A DNA stretch of 64,000 bases. Source: Azonexus sp. GTDB lineage: Bacteria > Pseudomonadota > Gammaproteobacteria > Burkholderiales > Rhodocyclaceae. The translations under genes were made by a program, and so were the position numbers. The stretch spans positions 51,967 to 115,966 of the forward strand of contig JAIRKE010000074.1 in NCBI GenBank assembly GCA_031260295.1. The letters are read 5' to 3'. Each line of letters starts with the position of its first letter. The first letter of the stretch is position 1. The notes under the pieces were generated by a model. That model was not told the DNA's origin. It saw only the letters and a list, made by a program, of their open reading frames with translations, and ran no database searches. Below are positions 43,901 to 53,444 of this stretch, piece after piece.

Positions 43901-45211
43901 TCAGCCAGCGCGGCCGACCTGCAGCTTGCGGTACAGGGTGCGCTGGCTGATGCCCAGACGTCCGGCCAAGCTGGCCAGATCGCCGTCCGGGCGGGCCTTG
44001 GCCCAGGCGAGGTAGCGTCGTTCGAGACTGGCCAGGTCGACCACCTCGTTCAAGCGAAAGGCATGGTCGGTGGCCGCCGGTACGACATCCACCGGATCGT
44101 CGAGGTCGGCGACATCGATCAACTCGCCGTTGGCCAGCAGCGTCGCCCGCTCGATCAGGTTACGCAGTTCGCGGATGTTGCCGGTGAAACGGCGGCCGGA
44201 AAGCCAGGTCAGCGCCGCCGGCGAGAAGCGGCGGCGGCGCTGGCGGCCGACCCGTTCGAGCAATGAATTGGCCAGCAGCGGAATGTCCTCCGGCCGCTCG
44301 TGCAGCGCCGGGGTATGGATCGGGAAGGTGTTGATGCGAAAATACAGGTCGCGACGGAAGGTCTCGTCCTGCACCATGGCGCGCAAGTCGCGGTGGGTGG
44401 CGGTGATCAGGCGAAAATCGGCTGGCAGCCATTCCAGCCCACCAACCCGGCGATAGGTGCCGGTCTCCAGCAAGCGCAGCAACTTGACCTGCAGCGCCAG
44501 CGGCAATTCGCCAATCTCGTCGAGAAACAGCGTGCCGCCACTGGCGGCTTCGACCAGCCCCTGCTTGCGGTGCGTGGCGCCGGTGAAGGCGCCCTTCTCG
44601 TAGCCGAACAGCTCGCTTTCGAACAGTGTCTCGGTCATACCAGCGCAGTCGACGGCGACGAAGGGGCCGGCTTCGCGGGCGCTGGCCTCGTGGATGGCGT
44701 GGGCCACCAGTTCCTTGCCGGTGCCGGTCTCGCCGAGCAGCAATACGGCAGCGTCGGATGGGGCAACGCGCAGCACTTTGTCGAGCATGGTGACGAAGGC
44801 CGGCGAGCGGCCGACCAGACCCTGCGCCGCTGGCCGACTGCTGGCCTGACGGACAACGCGCATGGTTTCGACGAAATAGGCGATCCGCCCCTTGTCGTCG
44901 CGGATCGGCATGGTTTCGACGGCGACATGCTCGTCGCCGCGCGGCGTATGGTGCAGATGCAGCACCCGCTGCGACGCCCCGGCTTCCAGGCTGAGCTTCA
45001 GCGGGCAGGATTCGCCGGCCTGGTCGCAGGGCACGTCGAAGCGGTGCGAAACCTCGTAGCAGAAATGCCCGGCGACCGCCGTACCACCCGAAAATTCGCG
45101 CAGATAGGCGGCATTGGCGGCGACGATACGGTAATCGGCATCCATCACGATGCGCGGCTCGGGCAAGCTGTCGAGAAAGGACAGCAATTCACTGAGGGCG
45201 GGAAGGCTCAT
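43901..45211 (-). CDS. Sigma-54-dependent transcriptional activator with Cys/His PAS sensor
   Basis: A 436-residue enhancer-binding protein. The N-terminal PAS-like domain (about 10-130) contains C51, H56, C62 and C69 in [15 protein letters not shown] and GESCPLK, a pattern suited to metal or redox sensing. The AAA+ domain has [15 protein letters not shown] (Walker A), [13 protein letters not shown] (sigma-54 contact loop) and [14 protein letters not shown] (Walker B). A Fis-type helix-turn-helix ([17 protein letters not shown]) ends the protein. The start [10 protein letters not shown] at 45211 was chosen because the upstream part of the open frame does not look protein-coding. It is divergent from the second ccoG, its most likely target by position. 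Confidence 0.9.
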   Translation of the reverse strand: MSLPALSELLSFLDSLPEPRIVMDADYRIVAANAAYLREFSGGTAVAGHFCYEVSHRFDVPCDQAGESCPLKLSLEAGASQRVLHLHHTPRGDEHVAVETMPIRDDKGRIAYFVETMRVVRQASSRPAAQGLVGRSPAFVTMLDKVLRVAPSDAAVLLLGETGTGKELVAHAIHEASAREAGPFVAVDCAGMTETLFESELFGYEKGAFTGATHRKQGLVEAASGGTLFLDEIGELPLALQVKLLRLLETGTYRRVGGLEWLPADFRLITATHRDLRAMVQDETFRRDLYFRINTFPIHTPALHERPEDIPLLANSLLERVGRQRRRRFSPAALTWLSGRRFTGNIRELRNLIERATLLANGELIDVADLDDPVDVVPAATDHAFRLNEVVDLASLERRYLAWAKARPDGDLASLAGRLGISQRTLYRKLQVGRAG

Positions 45212-45556
45212 GCTGGAATTGTCACTTTCGTCAATCAATACTGCCAATAATGGCACAAAAATCCCTGTACCTCCTATGAGCAATGTGGCACAGGAAACAT
45301 AAGCCATTGATTCGTTATCGATTTACTGAAACGGAGCTAACCAGGCACGCATCTTGATTCAGGATAATCCGGAAACCGGCGGCAACCACGGACTCGCGCC
45401 CCCCACGCACGTAGCGCCGCGGCGATCGACCGGCAAACAATTCGGTGGCATTCCCCTTCCAACTTGCCCCGCAGGCCAGCTTGGTGCCGCCGGATCGCCC
45501 AGACGATCAGCTCAACCGGTTTCCACCCGATTAATCGCCTGAGTCCCACCCGTTCA
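45212..45556. other. Divergent regulatory gap between the sigma-54 activator and ccoG2
   Basis: No gene was found in this stretch. Near the activator start, two related words (AATGGCACA and TGTGGCACA) occur about 30 bases apart and could be activator sites. A possible sigma-54 element (AGGCAC-N5-TTGAT, 45343-45358) faces ccoG2, but its -12 part is one base off GC. The remainder is GC-rich without clear motifs. Confidence 0.35.
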
Positions 45557-46969
45557 ATGAGCCAGCCAACCCGCCCCCGTCAGGAATCCGATCCCGCCCC
45601 CGTCTCCTTCTACGAGAAGCACAAAGTCATCTACGCCAAGCGCGCTCGCGGTTATTTCGACAACTGGCGGATCGCGCTGGTGTTGCTCACCCAGGCCATC
45701 TTCTACGTGACCCCGTGGCTACAGTGGAACGGCCGCCAGGCGGTACTGCTGCACTTGGTCGAGCGCAAGTTCTACATCTTCGGCGTCGTCTTCTGGCCGC
45801 AGGACGTGATCTACCTCACCGCCCTGCTGATCGTCTCGGCCTATGCGCTGTTCCTGGTCACCGCCGTGGCTGGCCGGCTATTCTGCGGCTACGCCTGCCC
45901 GCAGACGGTCTATACGCAGATTTTCATGTGGATCGAGAACTGGGTCGAAGGCGACCGTAACGCCCGCATCAAGCGCGACAAGGGACCGCTCGACGCCACC
46001 AAGCTGCGCATCAAGGCAACCAAACATCTGCTGTGGGGAACGCTGGCGCTGTGGACCGGCTTCACGCTGGTCAGCTACTTCACCCCGGTCAGCGAATTGA
46101 TGGTGTCGGTACGCCACGGGACCCTGGGCGGCTGGGAAATCTTCTGGATCTTCTTCTACGGCGGCTTCACCTACCTGATGGCTGGCTTCCTGCGCGAGCA
46201 GGTGTGCAAGTACATGTGCCCGTACGCCCGCTTCCAGAGCGTGATGTTCGACCCCGACACACTGATCATCTCCTACGACCCCGAGCGCGGCGAACCGCGC
46301 GGCGTGCGCCGCAAGGATGCCGCCACAACCACGGCCAAGCGCGGCGACTGCATCGATTGCGACTTGTGCGTGCAGGTCTGCCCGACCGGCATCGACATCC
46401 GCAACGGCCTGCAGTACGAATGCATCGGCTGCGCCGCCTGCGTCGACATCTGCGATCAGGTCATGGACAAGGTCAAGCAGCCGCGCGGCCTGATCCGCTA
46501 CTCGACCGAAACGGCGATGGCCCAGCACCTGTCGCGCCAGGACATCCTGCGCCACATCGTGCGCCCGCGCATCGTGTTGTACACCGCCATCCTGCTGCTG
46601 ATTACCGGCCTCGCCGGCTGGTTCCTGGCCCACCGCATGCCGCTCAAGGTGGACATCATCCGCGACCGCTCCGTGCTCGCCCGCGAAGCCGACGACGGCC
46701 GCATTGAGAACGTCTACATGCTGCAAATCATGAATACCGAGGAGCGGGCGCAACGCTACCGAGTAACCGTCGATGGCCTGCCCGGCGCCGAGATCGCGGA
46801 CGGCGACGAAGTCGACGTCCCAGCCGCCACGCTGCATGGCTTCAACGCCGTCGTCAGCGTGCCGCCCGAGGCCGGCCGGCAAGGTGCCAACCCGATCCAC
46901 TTTGAGATCACGGCGATCGACAACCCGGACATCAAGGTGCGCGAGAAAGCCTCCTTCCTACTTCCCTGA
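45557..46969 (+). CDS. ccoG: Cytochrome oxidase accessory iron-sulfur protein CcoG (second copy)
   Basis: A 470-residue paralogue of the CcoG at 26784-28202, with the same layout: PVSFYEKHKVIYAKRARGYF, the CGYACPQTVYTQIF motif, and two ferredoxin motifs CIDCDLCVQVCPTGIDI and CIGCAACVDICDQVMDK, followed by the periplasmic domain. It is not beside any oxidase gene; its neighbour is a divergent sigma-54 activator with a Cys-bearing PAS domain, so it may be expressed under a different signal than the first copy. The ATG at 45557 aligns with the start of the paralogue; an upstream open stretch does not. A hairpin follows the gene. Confidence 0.94.
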   Translation: MSQPTRPRQESDPAPVSFYEKHKVIYAKRARGYFDNWRIALVLLTQAIFYVTPWLQWNGRQAVLLHLVERKFYIFGVVFWPQDVIYLTALLIVSAYALFLVTAVAGRLFCGYACPQTVYTQIFMWIENWVEGDRNARIKRDKGPLDATKLRIKATKHLLWGTLALWTGFTLVSYFTPVSELMVSVRHGTLGGWEIFWIFFYGGFTYLMAGFLREQVCKYMCPYARFQSVMFDPDTLIISYDPERGEPRGVRRKDAATTTAKRGDCIDCDLCVQVCPTGIDIRNGLQYECIGCAACVDICDQVMDKVKQPRGLIRYSTETAMAQHLSRQDILRHIVRPRIVLYTAILLLITGLAGWFLAHRMPLKVDIIRDRSVLAREADDGRIENVYMLQIMNTEERAQRYRVTVDGLPGAEIADGDEVDVPAATLHGFNAVVSVPPEAGRQGANPIHFEITAIDNPDIKVREKASFLLP

Positions 46970-46979
46970 AACCACCCGT

Positions 46980-47015
46980 AGCGGGCCAGCGCCCGCTTGG
47001 GCGGGAGTTTTTCTC
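46980..47015 (+). terminator. Probable terminator after ccoG2
   Basis: AGCGGGC pairs with GCCCGCT over a CAGC loop; a second stem (CGCCC/GGGCG) is possible. GGAGTTTTT follows within a dozen bases. Confidence 0.55.
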
Positions 47016-47107
47016 CCACCCCTCTTTTGTCCATCGCCGATGGGGAAACCGTTTCGGCGCCACCACGCCGCGTTCTAATCGCCCGGCGAACGATGCCGGG
47101 CACCTCC

Positions 47108-47323
47108 TTACTCGGCCGACAGCTCGACGCTGTCGCCGTCGATTTCGACACGCTGGCCGACGCGCAGCTTGGCCCGCTTGCGCGTCTCGATGCTGCCGTC
47201 GACCTTGACCCGGCCCTCGCCGACAGCAGCATGCGCGGCACCGCCGGAAGCGCACAGGCCAGTGGCCTTGAGCAATTGATCGAGCGGAATGTAATCGCCG
47301 CGAACGGCAAAGCGGATGGTCAT
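47108..47323 (-). CDS. S4-domain RNA-binding protein, YbcJ-like
   Basis: A 71-residue protein that is essentially one S4 RNA-binding domain: DYIPLDQLLKATGLCASGG, then AVGEGRVKVDGSIETRKRAK and a final strand VGQRVEIDG. This is the standard length and order of the YbcJ/YaaA-type S4 proteins, whose RNA target is generally unknown. It is convergent with ccoG2 and stands alone. Confidence 0.9.
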   Translation of the reverse strand: MTIRFAVRGDYIPLDQLLKATGLCASGGAAHAAVGEGRVKVDGSIETRKRAKLRVGQRVEIDGDSVELSAE

Positions 47324-47379
47324 GGAGATTCCTTTATCCCAAATTTCCCGTTTGATCTGTCTGAAGCGAGATGGGGGTT

Positions 47380-47500
47380 ACTCCTTCCCCCACCCCAACC
47401 CGCCCAGTGCTCGCCTTGCATGGCTCGCCCGCTCAGGCGGCGCAAAGCCATGCTTTGCGAAACCCCGCCTTCGCCCCCCGCAAGCAGTGGAGGGAGCAAG
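47380..47500. repeat. Palindrome-rich intergenic element
   Basis: This non-coding stretch between the S4 gene and the aldehyde dehydrogenase fragment has the inverted repeat CGCAAAGC-CAT-GCTTTGCG (47441-47459), a run of CCCCCACCCCAACCC-like sequence before it, and several CCCGCC/GGCGG words. It looks like a dispersed palindromic repeat, although only one copy is in this window. Confidence 0.4.
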
Positions 47501-47547
47501 GCTGGCGTGCCTCATGTGTTCAGGATGGTGCGTGCGTGGGCGCGGCG

Positions 47548-48246
47548 TCACGCCGTCTGCTGCACGCAGGCCGTGCCGGCGGTGGCGGCGATGGCGCCGA
47601 CTTGCTCGCCGAGCGTAGCGTTGCCGCGATAGACCAAGCGGTCAATGCCGGCCGCGCACAGACCGGCGATGGCTGCGGTGTCGCCCTGCACCAAGTTGAG
47701 CACGCCGGCCGGCCAGCCGACGCGGGCGGATAGTTCGCACAGCGCGAACACCGCCGCCGGCGCCCGTGGGCTTGGCTTGACCACCGCCGCAGCGCCGGCC
47801 AGCAGCGCCGGGGTCAGGGCGGTGGCGACGGCCGGCAGCGGCCGCTGCGCATCGACAACGATGGCGATGACGCCGGTTTCGCCGACTTCTGTGGCGCGCA
47901 GCGCGGCTGCCGTGGCAGCGACTTCGGCGGCGGCCGCCGCCTCGTCGAAGGCGATCTCCTGCGCCAGCAGCTTGGCGAAGTGCTCGGCGTAGCGTTCCAA
48001 TCCGTCGGCCAGCGCGGCCAGGCGGACATAACGGGCATTCAGCCCCATCTCCGCCCATCCGGGCTGGGCGGCGCGGGCGGCAGCCACCGCTTCGGCCGCC
48101 TCGCTGGCACCGCACAACGGCACCCGGCGCACAACTTCGCCGCTCTGCGCATGCGCCACGTCATAGAACGACTCGCCGACGGACAGGTAGGCGTGGCCGT
48201 TGATCCACAGGGGCATGGCCAGCGGGCCGTTGGCGGCGAATTTCAT
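47548..48246 (-). CDS. Truncated aldehyde dehydrogenase-like protein (N-terminal part only)
   Basis: A 232-residue protein resembling the first half of an NAD-dependent aldehyde dehydrogenase: PLWINGHAYLSVGESFYDV at the start, then ALTPALLAGAAAVVKPSPRA and GWPAGVLNLVQGD of the cofactor domain. A complete family member has about 480 residues; the catalytic cysteine and glutamate region is absent here, so it cannot be a normal dehydrogenase. It is either a decayed gene with an intact first half or a derived short protein. It is very Ala-rich and high-GC, without internal stops. It is divergent from the IclR regulator, which may control it. Confidence 0.75.
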   Translation of the reverse strand: MKFAANGPLAMPLWINGHAYLSVGESFYDVAHAQSGEVVRRVPLCGASEAAEAVAAARAAQPGWAEMGLNARYVRLAALADGLERYAEHFAKLLAQEIAFDEAAAAAEVAATAAALRATEVGETGVIAIVVDAQRPLPAVATALTPALLAGAAAVVKPSPRAPAAVFALCELSARVGWPAGVLNLVQGDTAAIAGLCAAGIDRLVYRGNATLGEQVGAIAATAGTACVQQTA

Positions 48247-48384
48247 AGTCAGGCTCTCTTTCTGGCAGCGAACGGCAAGGCGACGGAGCAGGATAGGTGG
48301 AGGGCTACGCGCATGCTAATATTGCACCGCACAAGAAGGCAAAGTAGCCAATGTTACTCAAACCACAACAATAAAGGAATCCAG

Positions 48385-49170
48385 TTGTCCGACGAAGCCC
48401 GTGTTCCCGCCAGGGCGCCCGGTTCCATCCAGGTCATCGAGCGCATGATGTCGCTGCTTGACGCCCTCGCCGCGTCGCCGGACGCTTCCAGCTTGAAGCA
48501 TCTGGCGGCCGCCACCGACCTCCATCCGTCCACTGCCCACCGCATCCTGGCTGCCATGACCCAGGCCCGTTTCGTCGAGCGCCAGGATGCCGGCACCTAC
48601 CGCCTCGGTATCCGCCTGCTCGAACTGGGCAACATCGTCAAATCGCGCATCAATCTGCGCGAAGTCGCCCTGCCCTTCATGCAGGTGTTGCACGAGCAGA
48701 TCGGCGAAGCGATCAATCTCGGCGTCCGCCACGACGACGAGATCGTCTATCTCGAACGCACCTCCTCTGGGCGCGCGCTGGTCCGCGTCGTGTACCTGGT
48801 CGGCGGCCGCGCGCCGCTGCACCTGACCTCGCTCGGCAAGCTGTTCCTCGCCGCCGACAATCCGCAAAAAGTGCGCGACTACGCCAAGCGCACCGGCCTA
48901 CCAGGCAAGACACCGCGTTCGCTGACCACGCTGACAACGCTGGAGAAGGAATTGGACAAGGTGCGCCGGCACGGCATCGCCTTCGACGACGAGGAAGCCG
49001 AGATCGGACTCAAATGCGTCGCCGCCCCGATCCACGACGACGAGGGCAACGTCGTCGCCGCCCTGTCGGTATCCGCCCCGGCCGACCGCCACGACCCGAA
49101 CTGGGTCAGTGAACTGCGCCGGACCGCCGACGCCGTCTCACACGCCATCGGCTATAGCGGCAAGAAATGA
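48385..49170 (+). CDS. IclR-family transcriptional regulator
   Basis: A 261-residue repressor/activator. The N-terminal winged helix is seen in SIQVIERMMSLLDALAASP and LKHLAAATDLHPSTAHRIL; the C-terminal effector domain has GEAINLGVRHDDEIVYLER, LTSLGKLFLA and CVAAPIHDDEGNVVAALSV. The start is a TTG at 48385 with AGGA seven bases upstream; the frame is open much further upstream, but that part lies opposite the aldehyde dehydrogenase-like gene and is not IclR-like. The effector is unknown. A GAGGCCGC/GCGGCCTC hairpin without T run follows. Confidence 0.92.
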   Translation: MSDEARVPARAPGSIQVIERMMSLLDALAASPDASSLKHLAAATDLHPSTAHRILAAMTQARFVERQDAGTYRLGIRLLELGNIVKSRINLREVALPFMQVLHEQIGEAINLGVRHDDEIVYLERTSSGRALVRVVYLVGGRAPLHLTSLGKLFLAADNPQKVRDYAKRTGLPGKTPRSLTTLTTLEKELDKVRRHGIAFDDEEAEIGLKCVAAPIHDDEGNVVAALSVSAPADRHDPNWVSELRRTADAVSHAIGYSGKK

Positions 49171-49275
49171 TCGAGGCCGCTCTCGCGGCGGCCTCGGCAA
49201 TTCGAAACGCTATCGCTAAAACCAAGCGGCGACGAAGCCGTCCATCTTAAACGACTATAGGCTGCCTGTTCACGA

Positions 49276-49716
49276 TCATGAAAGGGCCCCGAGTGCAGCC
49301 ACGGCGCCGATGACCGCAAATACCGAGAACATCAGCACGAAGAGAAACTTCAGTCGTCTCCGATAAGCAGCGTATGTCTCGACACTGCAAAGATGCTTCG
49401 GCGTCCCACCAACGGTTATCTCTTTGTTGTACCTTTCGCGCGCAAGCTCAAACCGAAATCTTTCGTATTCGGGACCGCTAATTTGAGATTTCAGTGACTT
49501 GAGCTTCCGGAAGCCCGAGATGGCGAAAAAGCCTCCGATAACAACCAACACCAAACAGAGGGCGGCAGTTCCAACAAAGCCAAGACCTGAATGCGGGTCT
49601 TGAGAGTAGAGTGAATAGATTCTTACCGGACTGATAGTGGCCAAGAATATTCCAGCCGCGATACTGCTCGCAGCGGCAGCGATTTTGCCTTTTTGGTCGG
49701 GCGACTCCCGGGACAT
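49276..49716 (-). CDS. Unknown membrane protein
   Basis: A 146-residue protein starting MSRESPDQKGKIAAAASSIA. It has three or four hydrophobic segments (IAAAASSIAAGIFLATI, GFVGTAALCLVLVVIGGFFA, FLFVLMFSVFAVIGAVAALG) with a polar middle section rich in basic and acidic residues. I do not recognise the family. It is less GC-rich than the genes around it and lacks a strong ribosome site; a start seven codons upstream is also possible. Presumably real because the frame is long for this composition and the hydrophobic pattern is regular. Confidence 0.6.
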   Translation of the reverse strand: MSRESPDQKGKIAAAASSIAAGIFLATISPVRIYSLYSQDPHSGLGFVGTAALCLVLVVIGGFFAISGFRKLKSLKSQISGPEYERFRFELARERYNKEITVGGTPKHLCSVETYAAYRRRLKFLFVLMFSVFAVIGAVAALGALS

Positions 49717-49737
49717 TTGCTGCGGCCTAACTTGCAA

Positions 49738-50724
49738 TCAGGCCGAACGCCTGGCGTTGACAAGGCTGGCGCTTTCCATCCAGCGCTTGATCCGGTTAGC
49801 GTCGCCGACCCGGGACATCTTGCCGTTCGAGTCGAGCAGCACGATCACCACCGGCTTGCCGGCAACGTTGGCCTGCATGACCAAGCAGCGGCCGGCCTCG
49901 GAAATATAGCCGGTCTTGGACAGGCCGATCTCCCAGTTGTCGCTGCGCACCAGGGTGTTGGTATTGACGAAATCGCGGATATGCCCCCGCAACTCAACTC
50001 GCGCCTCGGCGGTCGTCGAGAAGTGGCGGATTTCCGGGTAATGGGCGGCGGCAGCCACCATCCGCGCCAGATCGTGGGCGGTCGACACGTTGTTGCTGGA
50101 CAGGCCGGTCGGTTCCTCGAAACGGCTGTTGTACATGCCGAGCGCGGCGGCCTTGCTGTTCATCGCCCGGACGAAGGCCGGCAGGCCGCCGGGATAATGG
50201 CGGCCGAGCGCATTGGCGGCACGGTTTTCGGACGACATCAGGGCCAGCAACATGGCCGTCTCGCGCGTCATCGTGGTGCCGACCGGTAGGCGGGAAGTCG
50301 AGCTTTTCAGCGAATCGACATCCTCCTCGCCGATGCTGATCACTTCGTACAGATCGAGGCCGGCGTCGAGCACGACCATGGCGGTCATCAACTTGGTGAT
50401 CGAGGCAATCGGCTGCACGCTGCCCGACTGCTTCTCGACGATTGCCTGCCCGGTCGTCTGGTCGAGCACCAGGACCGAGGAGGAATGCAGGGCCAAGTGA
50501 GCGGGATCGTTGTCGACCATGGTCGCGTGCCGCACCGGCTTTCCGGCAGCGGCTTTGGTTGTATTGGCTTTAGCCTTGGGCTTGGGCTTGACGGCCGTTT
50601 TGCCGCCGGCCTTGGGCGCGGTCTTCTTGACTGCCGGCGGCTCGGCCTTGGTTGCGGCGTGCAGCGGCGCAGCCAATCCCAGTAAGGCGGCGGCAAGGAC
50701 CAGCCCTCCCCAAATTCCCTTCAT
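49738..50724 (-). CDS. pbpG: Serine-type D-Ala-D-Ala endopeptidase, PbpG (PBP7) type
   Basis: A 328-residue periplasmic penicillin-binding protein of the S11 family that trims peptidoglycan cross-links. A signal peptide (MKGIWGGLVLAAALLGLAAP, cut near LHA) is followed by a Lys/Pro/Ala-rich segment to about residue 65. The active-site SxxK is ASITKLMTAMV, the SxN is SSENRAAN and the KTG is LSKTGYISEAGR. GGAGATCATCG precedes the ATG. The Lys-rich linker after the signal peptide is longer than in E. coli PBP7 and may bind cell-wall polymers (inference). Confidence 0.93.
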   Translation of the reverse strand: MKGIWGGLVLAAALLGLAAPLHAATKAEPPAVKKTAPKAGGKTAVKPKPKAKANTTKAAAGKPVRHATMVDNDPAHLALHSSSVLVLDQTTGQAIVEKQSGSVQPIASITKLMTAMVVLDAGLDLYEVISIGEEDVDSLKSSTSRLPVGTTMTRETAMLLALMSSENRAANALGRHYPGGLPAFVRAMNSKAAALGMYNSRFEEPTGLSSNNVSTAHDLARMVAAAAHYPEIRHFSTTAEARVELRGHIRDFVNTNTLVRSDNWEIGLSKTGYISEAGRCLVMQANVAGKPVVIVLLDSNGKMSRVGDANRIKRWMESASLVNARRSA

Positions 50725-50827
50725 CGATGATCTCCTGCCAACAGCATGCGAATGTTTCGCAGTTTAGCAGGCGACCCGACTTTTTCAATGGAAATAAATA
50801 GATAGGACAAGGACTTAAAGCCAGTAT

Positions 50828-53107
50828 TCATGCTGCTTCAACGACCGTCAGCGCCGTCATGTTGACGATGCGGCGAACCGTCGCCGTCGGCGTCAGAATG
50901 TTGACCGGCTTGGTCGCGCCGAGCAGGATCGGCCCGATGGTCAGGTTATCGCCGGCCGCCACCTTGAGCAGATTGAACGAGATATTGGCGGCATCCAGCG
51001 TCGGCATCACCAGCAGATTGGCCTGCCCCTTGAGGCAGGAGTTGGGGAAGGCGCCGAGGCGGATCTGCTCATCGAGGGCGGCGTCGCCGTGCATTTCCCC
51101 TTCCACTTCCAGTTCCGGCGCGCGCTGTCGCAGCAGGTCGAGCACTTCGCGCATCTTCAGCGCCGTCGGCGTGTTCTGGGTACCGAAGGTGGAATGGGAG
51201 AGCAGCGCGACTTTCGGCACCATGCCGAAATTGCGGATTTCCTCGGCGGCGAGCAGGGCCATGTCGGCCAGCTGGCTGGCGCTCGGATCGTAGTTCACGT
51301 AGGTGTCGCCGATGAAAACCGTGCGCCCCGGCAGCATCAGCAGGTTCATCGCATAGTAGCGGTCGAGGCCTGGCCGCGTGCCGAGCACGTTCTGCACGTA
51401 TTCACGATGCGTCTCGTGACGGCCGAAGGTGCCGCAGATCAGGCCATCGGCATAGCCCAGACGGACCATCAGCGCGCCGTACAGCGTGGCCCGTCGACGC
51501 ACTTCGCGGCGGGCGTAATCGGGCGAAACGCCTTTGCGCTCCATCAGGCCGTGATAGGCCTGCCAAAATTCGTCGAAGTGCTGGCTGAAGAAACTGCACT
51601 GGTCGCCGTAGACCACTTCGTAGTCGTCGCCTTCGCGCAGGCGCAGGCCCGCCGCCTCGATACGCTGGCGGATTTCGGCTGGCCGACCGATCAGCACCGG
51701 CTGGACGATACCTTCGTCGCGGGCCACCTGGACGGCGTGCAGCACGCGCTCGTCCTCGCCCTCGGCGAAGACGATGCGCTTGGGCGCCAGCTTGGCTTGG
51801 GCGAACACCGGCCTCATGATCAGGCCGGAGTGGTAAACGAATTCGTTGAGCCCCTGCAGGTAAGCCGCCCAGTCCTTGATCGGCCGCGTGGCGACGCCGG
51901 AATCCATGCCGGCCTTGGCCACCGCCGGAGCGATTTTGACGATCAGGCGCGGATCGAAGGGCTTGGGAATCAAGTATTCCGGACCGAAGCCGGATACCTT
52001 CTCGCCGTAGGCCGTAGCGACGATATCCGACTGTTCGGCGCGGGCCAGCTCGGCGATGGCCTTGACCGCCGCCATTTTCATTTCCTCGGTGATCGTCGTC
52101 GCCCCGACATCGAGCGCGCCACGGAAGATGAAGGGGAAGCACAGCACGTTGTTGACCTGGTTCGGGTAATCCGAACGGCCGGTGCAGATGATGGCGTCGT
52201 CGCGTACCGCCTTGACCTGCTCGGGCAGGATTTCCGGCGTCGGATTGGCCAGGGCCATGATCACGGGCCGGGCAGCCATCTTCGCCACCATCTCCGGCTT
52301 CAGCACGCCACCGGCCGACAGGCCGAGGAATACGTCGGCACCGCCGATCACCTCGCCGAGCGTACGGGCCTCGGTCTTCTTGGCGTAGCGCGCCTTGATC
52401 TCATCCATTTCCTCGACGCGGCCTTCATAGACCACGCCCTTGATGTCGGTGACCCAGATGTTGGCAACCGGCGCCCCGAGCATCACCAACAGGTCGAGGC
52501 AAGCCAGCGCCGCGGCGCCGGCGCCGGAAGCGACGATCTTGACCGAGCCGATGTCCTTGCCGGTCAGGTGCAGGGCGTTGATGATGGCGGCGCCGACGAC
52601 GATCGCCGTACCATGCTGGTCGTCGTGAAAGACGGGAATCTTCATCCGCTCGCGCAGTTTTTTCTCGATGTAGAAGCATTCCGGCGCCTTGATGTCTTCC
52701 AGGTTGATGCCGCCGAAGGTCGGTTCCAGCGAGGCGATGGTGTCGATCAGCTTGTCCGGGTCGCGCTCGTCGATTTCCAGGTCAAAGACATCGATGTTGG
52801 CGAATTTCTTGAACAACACCCCCTTGCCTTCCATCACCGGTTTGGCGGCAAGCGGCCCGATCGCCCCGAGGCCGAGCACAGCGGTACCGTTGGTGATGAC
52901 GCCAACCAGATTGGCGCGCGAGGTCAGACTGCTGGCGCTACCCGGCTCGGCGACGATCTCCTCGCAGGCGAAGGCGACGCCGGGCGAATAGGCCATCGAC
53001 AGGTCGTACTGGTTGGTCAGTTGCTTGATCGGAGTAACCGCGATCTTGCCCGGTTTGGGCTGGCGATGGTAATGCAGCGCAGCGTCGCGCAGTTGCCTGG
53101 AATCCAC
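50828..53107 (-). CDS. maeB: NADP-dependent malic enzyme MaeB
   Basis: A 759-residue enzyme making pyruvate, CO2 and NADPH from malate. The N-terminal malic domain has [13 protein letters not shown], the NAD(P)-binding [17 protein letters not shown] and [14 protein letters not shown]; the C-terminal 320 residues form a phosphotransacetylase-like domain ([37 protein letters not shown]). The start is a GTG at 53107 with GGAGG seven to eight bases upstream, giving exactly the length of E. coli MaeB; an upstream frame of 16 codons is unlikely to be translated. It is divergent from pckG across a 337-base gap, so both ends of the PEP-pyruvate-oxaloacetate node are together. Confidence 0.95.
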   Translation of the reverse strand: MDSRQLRDAALHYHRQPKPGKIAVTPIKQLTNQYDLSMAYSPGVAFACEEIVAEPGSASSLTSRANLVGVITNGTAVLGLGAIGPLAAKPVMEGKGVLFKKFANIDVFDLEIDERDPDKLIDTIASLEPTFGGINLEDIKAPECFYIEKKLRERMKIPVFHDDQHGTAIVVGAAIINALHLTGKDIGSVKIVASGAGAAALACLDLLVMLGAPVANIWVTDIKGVVYEGRVEEMDEIKARYAKKTEARTLGEVIGGADVFLGLSAGGVLKPEMVAKMAARPVIMALANPTPEILPEQVKAVRDDAIICTGRSDYPNQVNNVLCFPFIFRGALDVGATTITEEMKMAAVKAIAELARAEQSDIVATAYGEKVSGFGPEYLIPKPFDPRLIVKIAPAVAKAGMDSGVATRPIKDWAAYLQGLNEFVYHSGLIMRPVFAQAKLAPKRIVFAEGEDERVLHAVQVARDEGIVQPVLIGRPAEIRQRIEAAGLRLREGDDYEVVYGDQCSFFSQHFDEFWQAYHGLMERKGVSPDYARREVRRRATLYGALMVRLGYADGLICGTFGRHETHREYVQNVLGTRPGLDRYYAMNLLMLPGRTVFIGDTYVNYDPSASQLADMALLAAEEIRNFGMVPKVALLSHSTFGTQNTPTALKMREVLDLLRQRAPELEVEGEMHGDAALDEQIRLGAFPNSCLKGQANLLVMPTLDAANISFNLLKVAAGDNLTIGPILLGATKPVNILTPTATVRRIVNMTALTVVEAA

Positions 53108-53444
53108 GTCCTGCCTCCGTTTTACATAATGAAACGCGATTTTGGATTGCGGCAAATGGTATCACGCAATAGGTAATCGCCCAGCCGCGGAAATCACTTG
53201 GTCTTAATAAATATGAGCCGCCCAAAATTTGCTATGCCTGCGCCGCCGATAAGGCTTGCTTCGCTGACCTTATCATGAATGGCGGGGCTTGCTCGACCCG
53301 TGGTCAAGTGGATGTTTGCCCTGGTTTGTTGCATAATTATGCGCTTCCCAGCCGACGGCCCCGCGCTGCTTTCAGTCTTGGTGGCAGCTCCCGGCGACTG
53401 GCGTGAAACCTGGCTATTTCAGTAACTTAGAGAGAGACATCGCC
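53108..53444. promoter_or_regulatory. Divergent control region of maeB and pckG
   Basis: No gene was found here. The region contains a perfect palindrome GCATAATTATGC (53331-53342), which also holds a -10-like CATAAT on the pckG side, and a hairpin-forming pair GATAAGG/CCTTATC (53248-53254 and 53268-53274). No recognisable -35 at the right spacing was seen for either gene. Confidence 0.4.
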
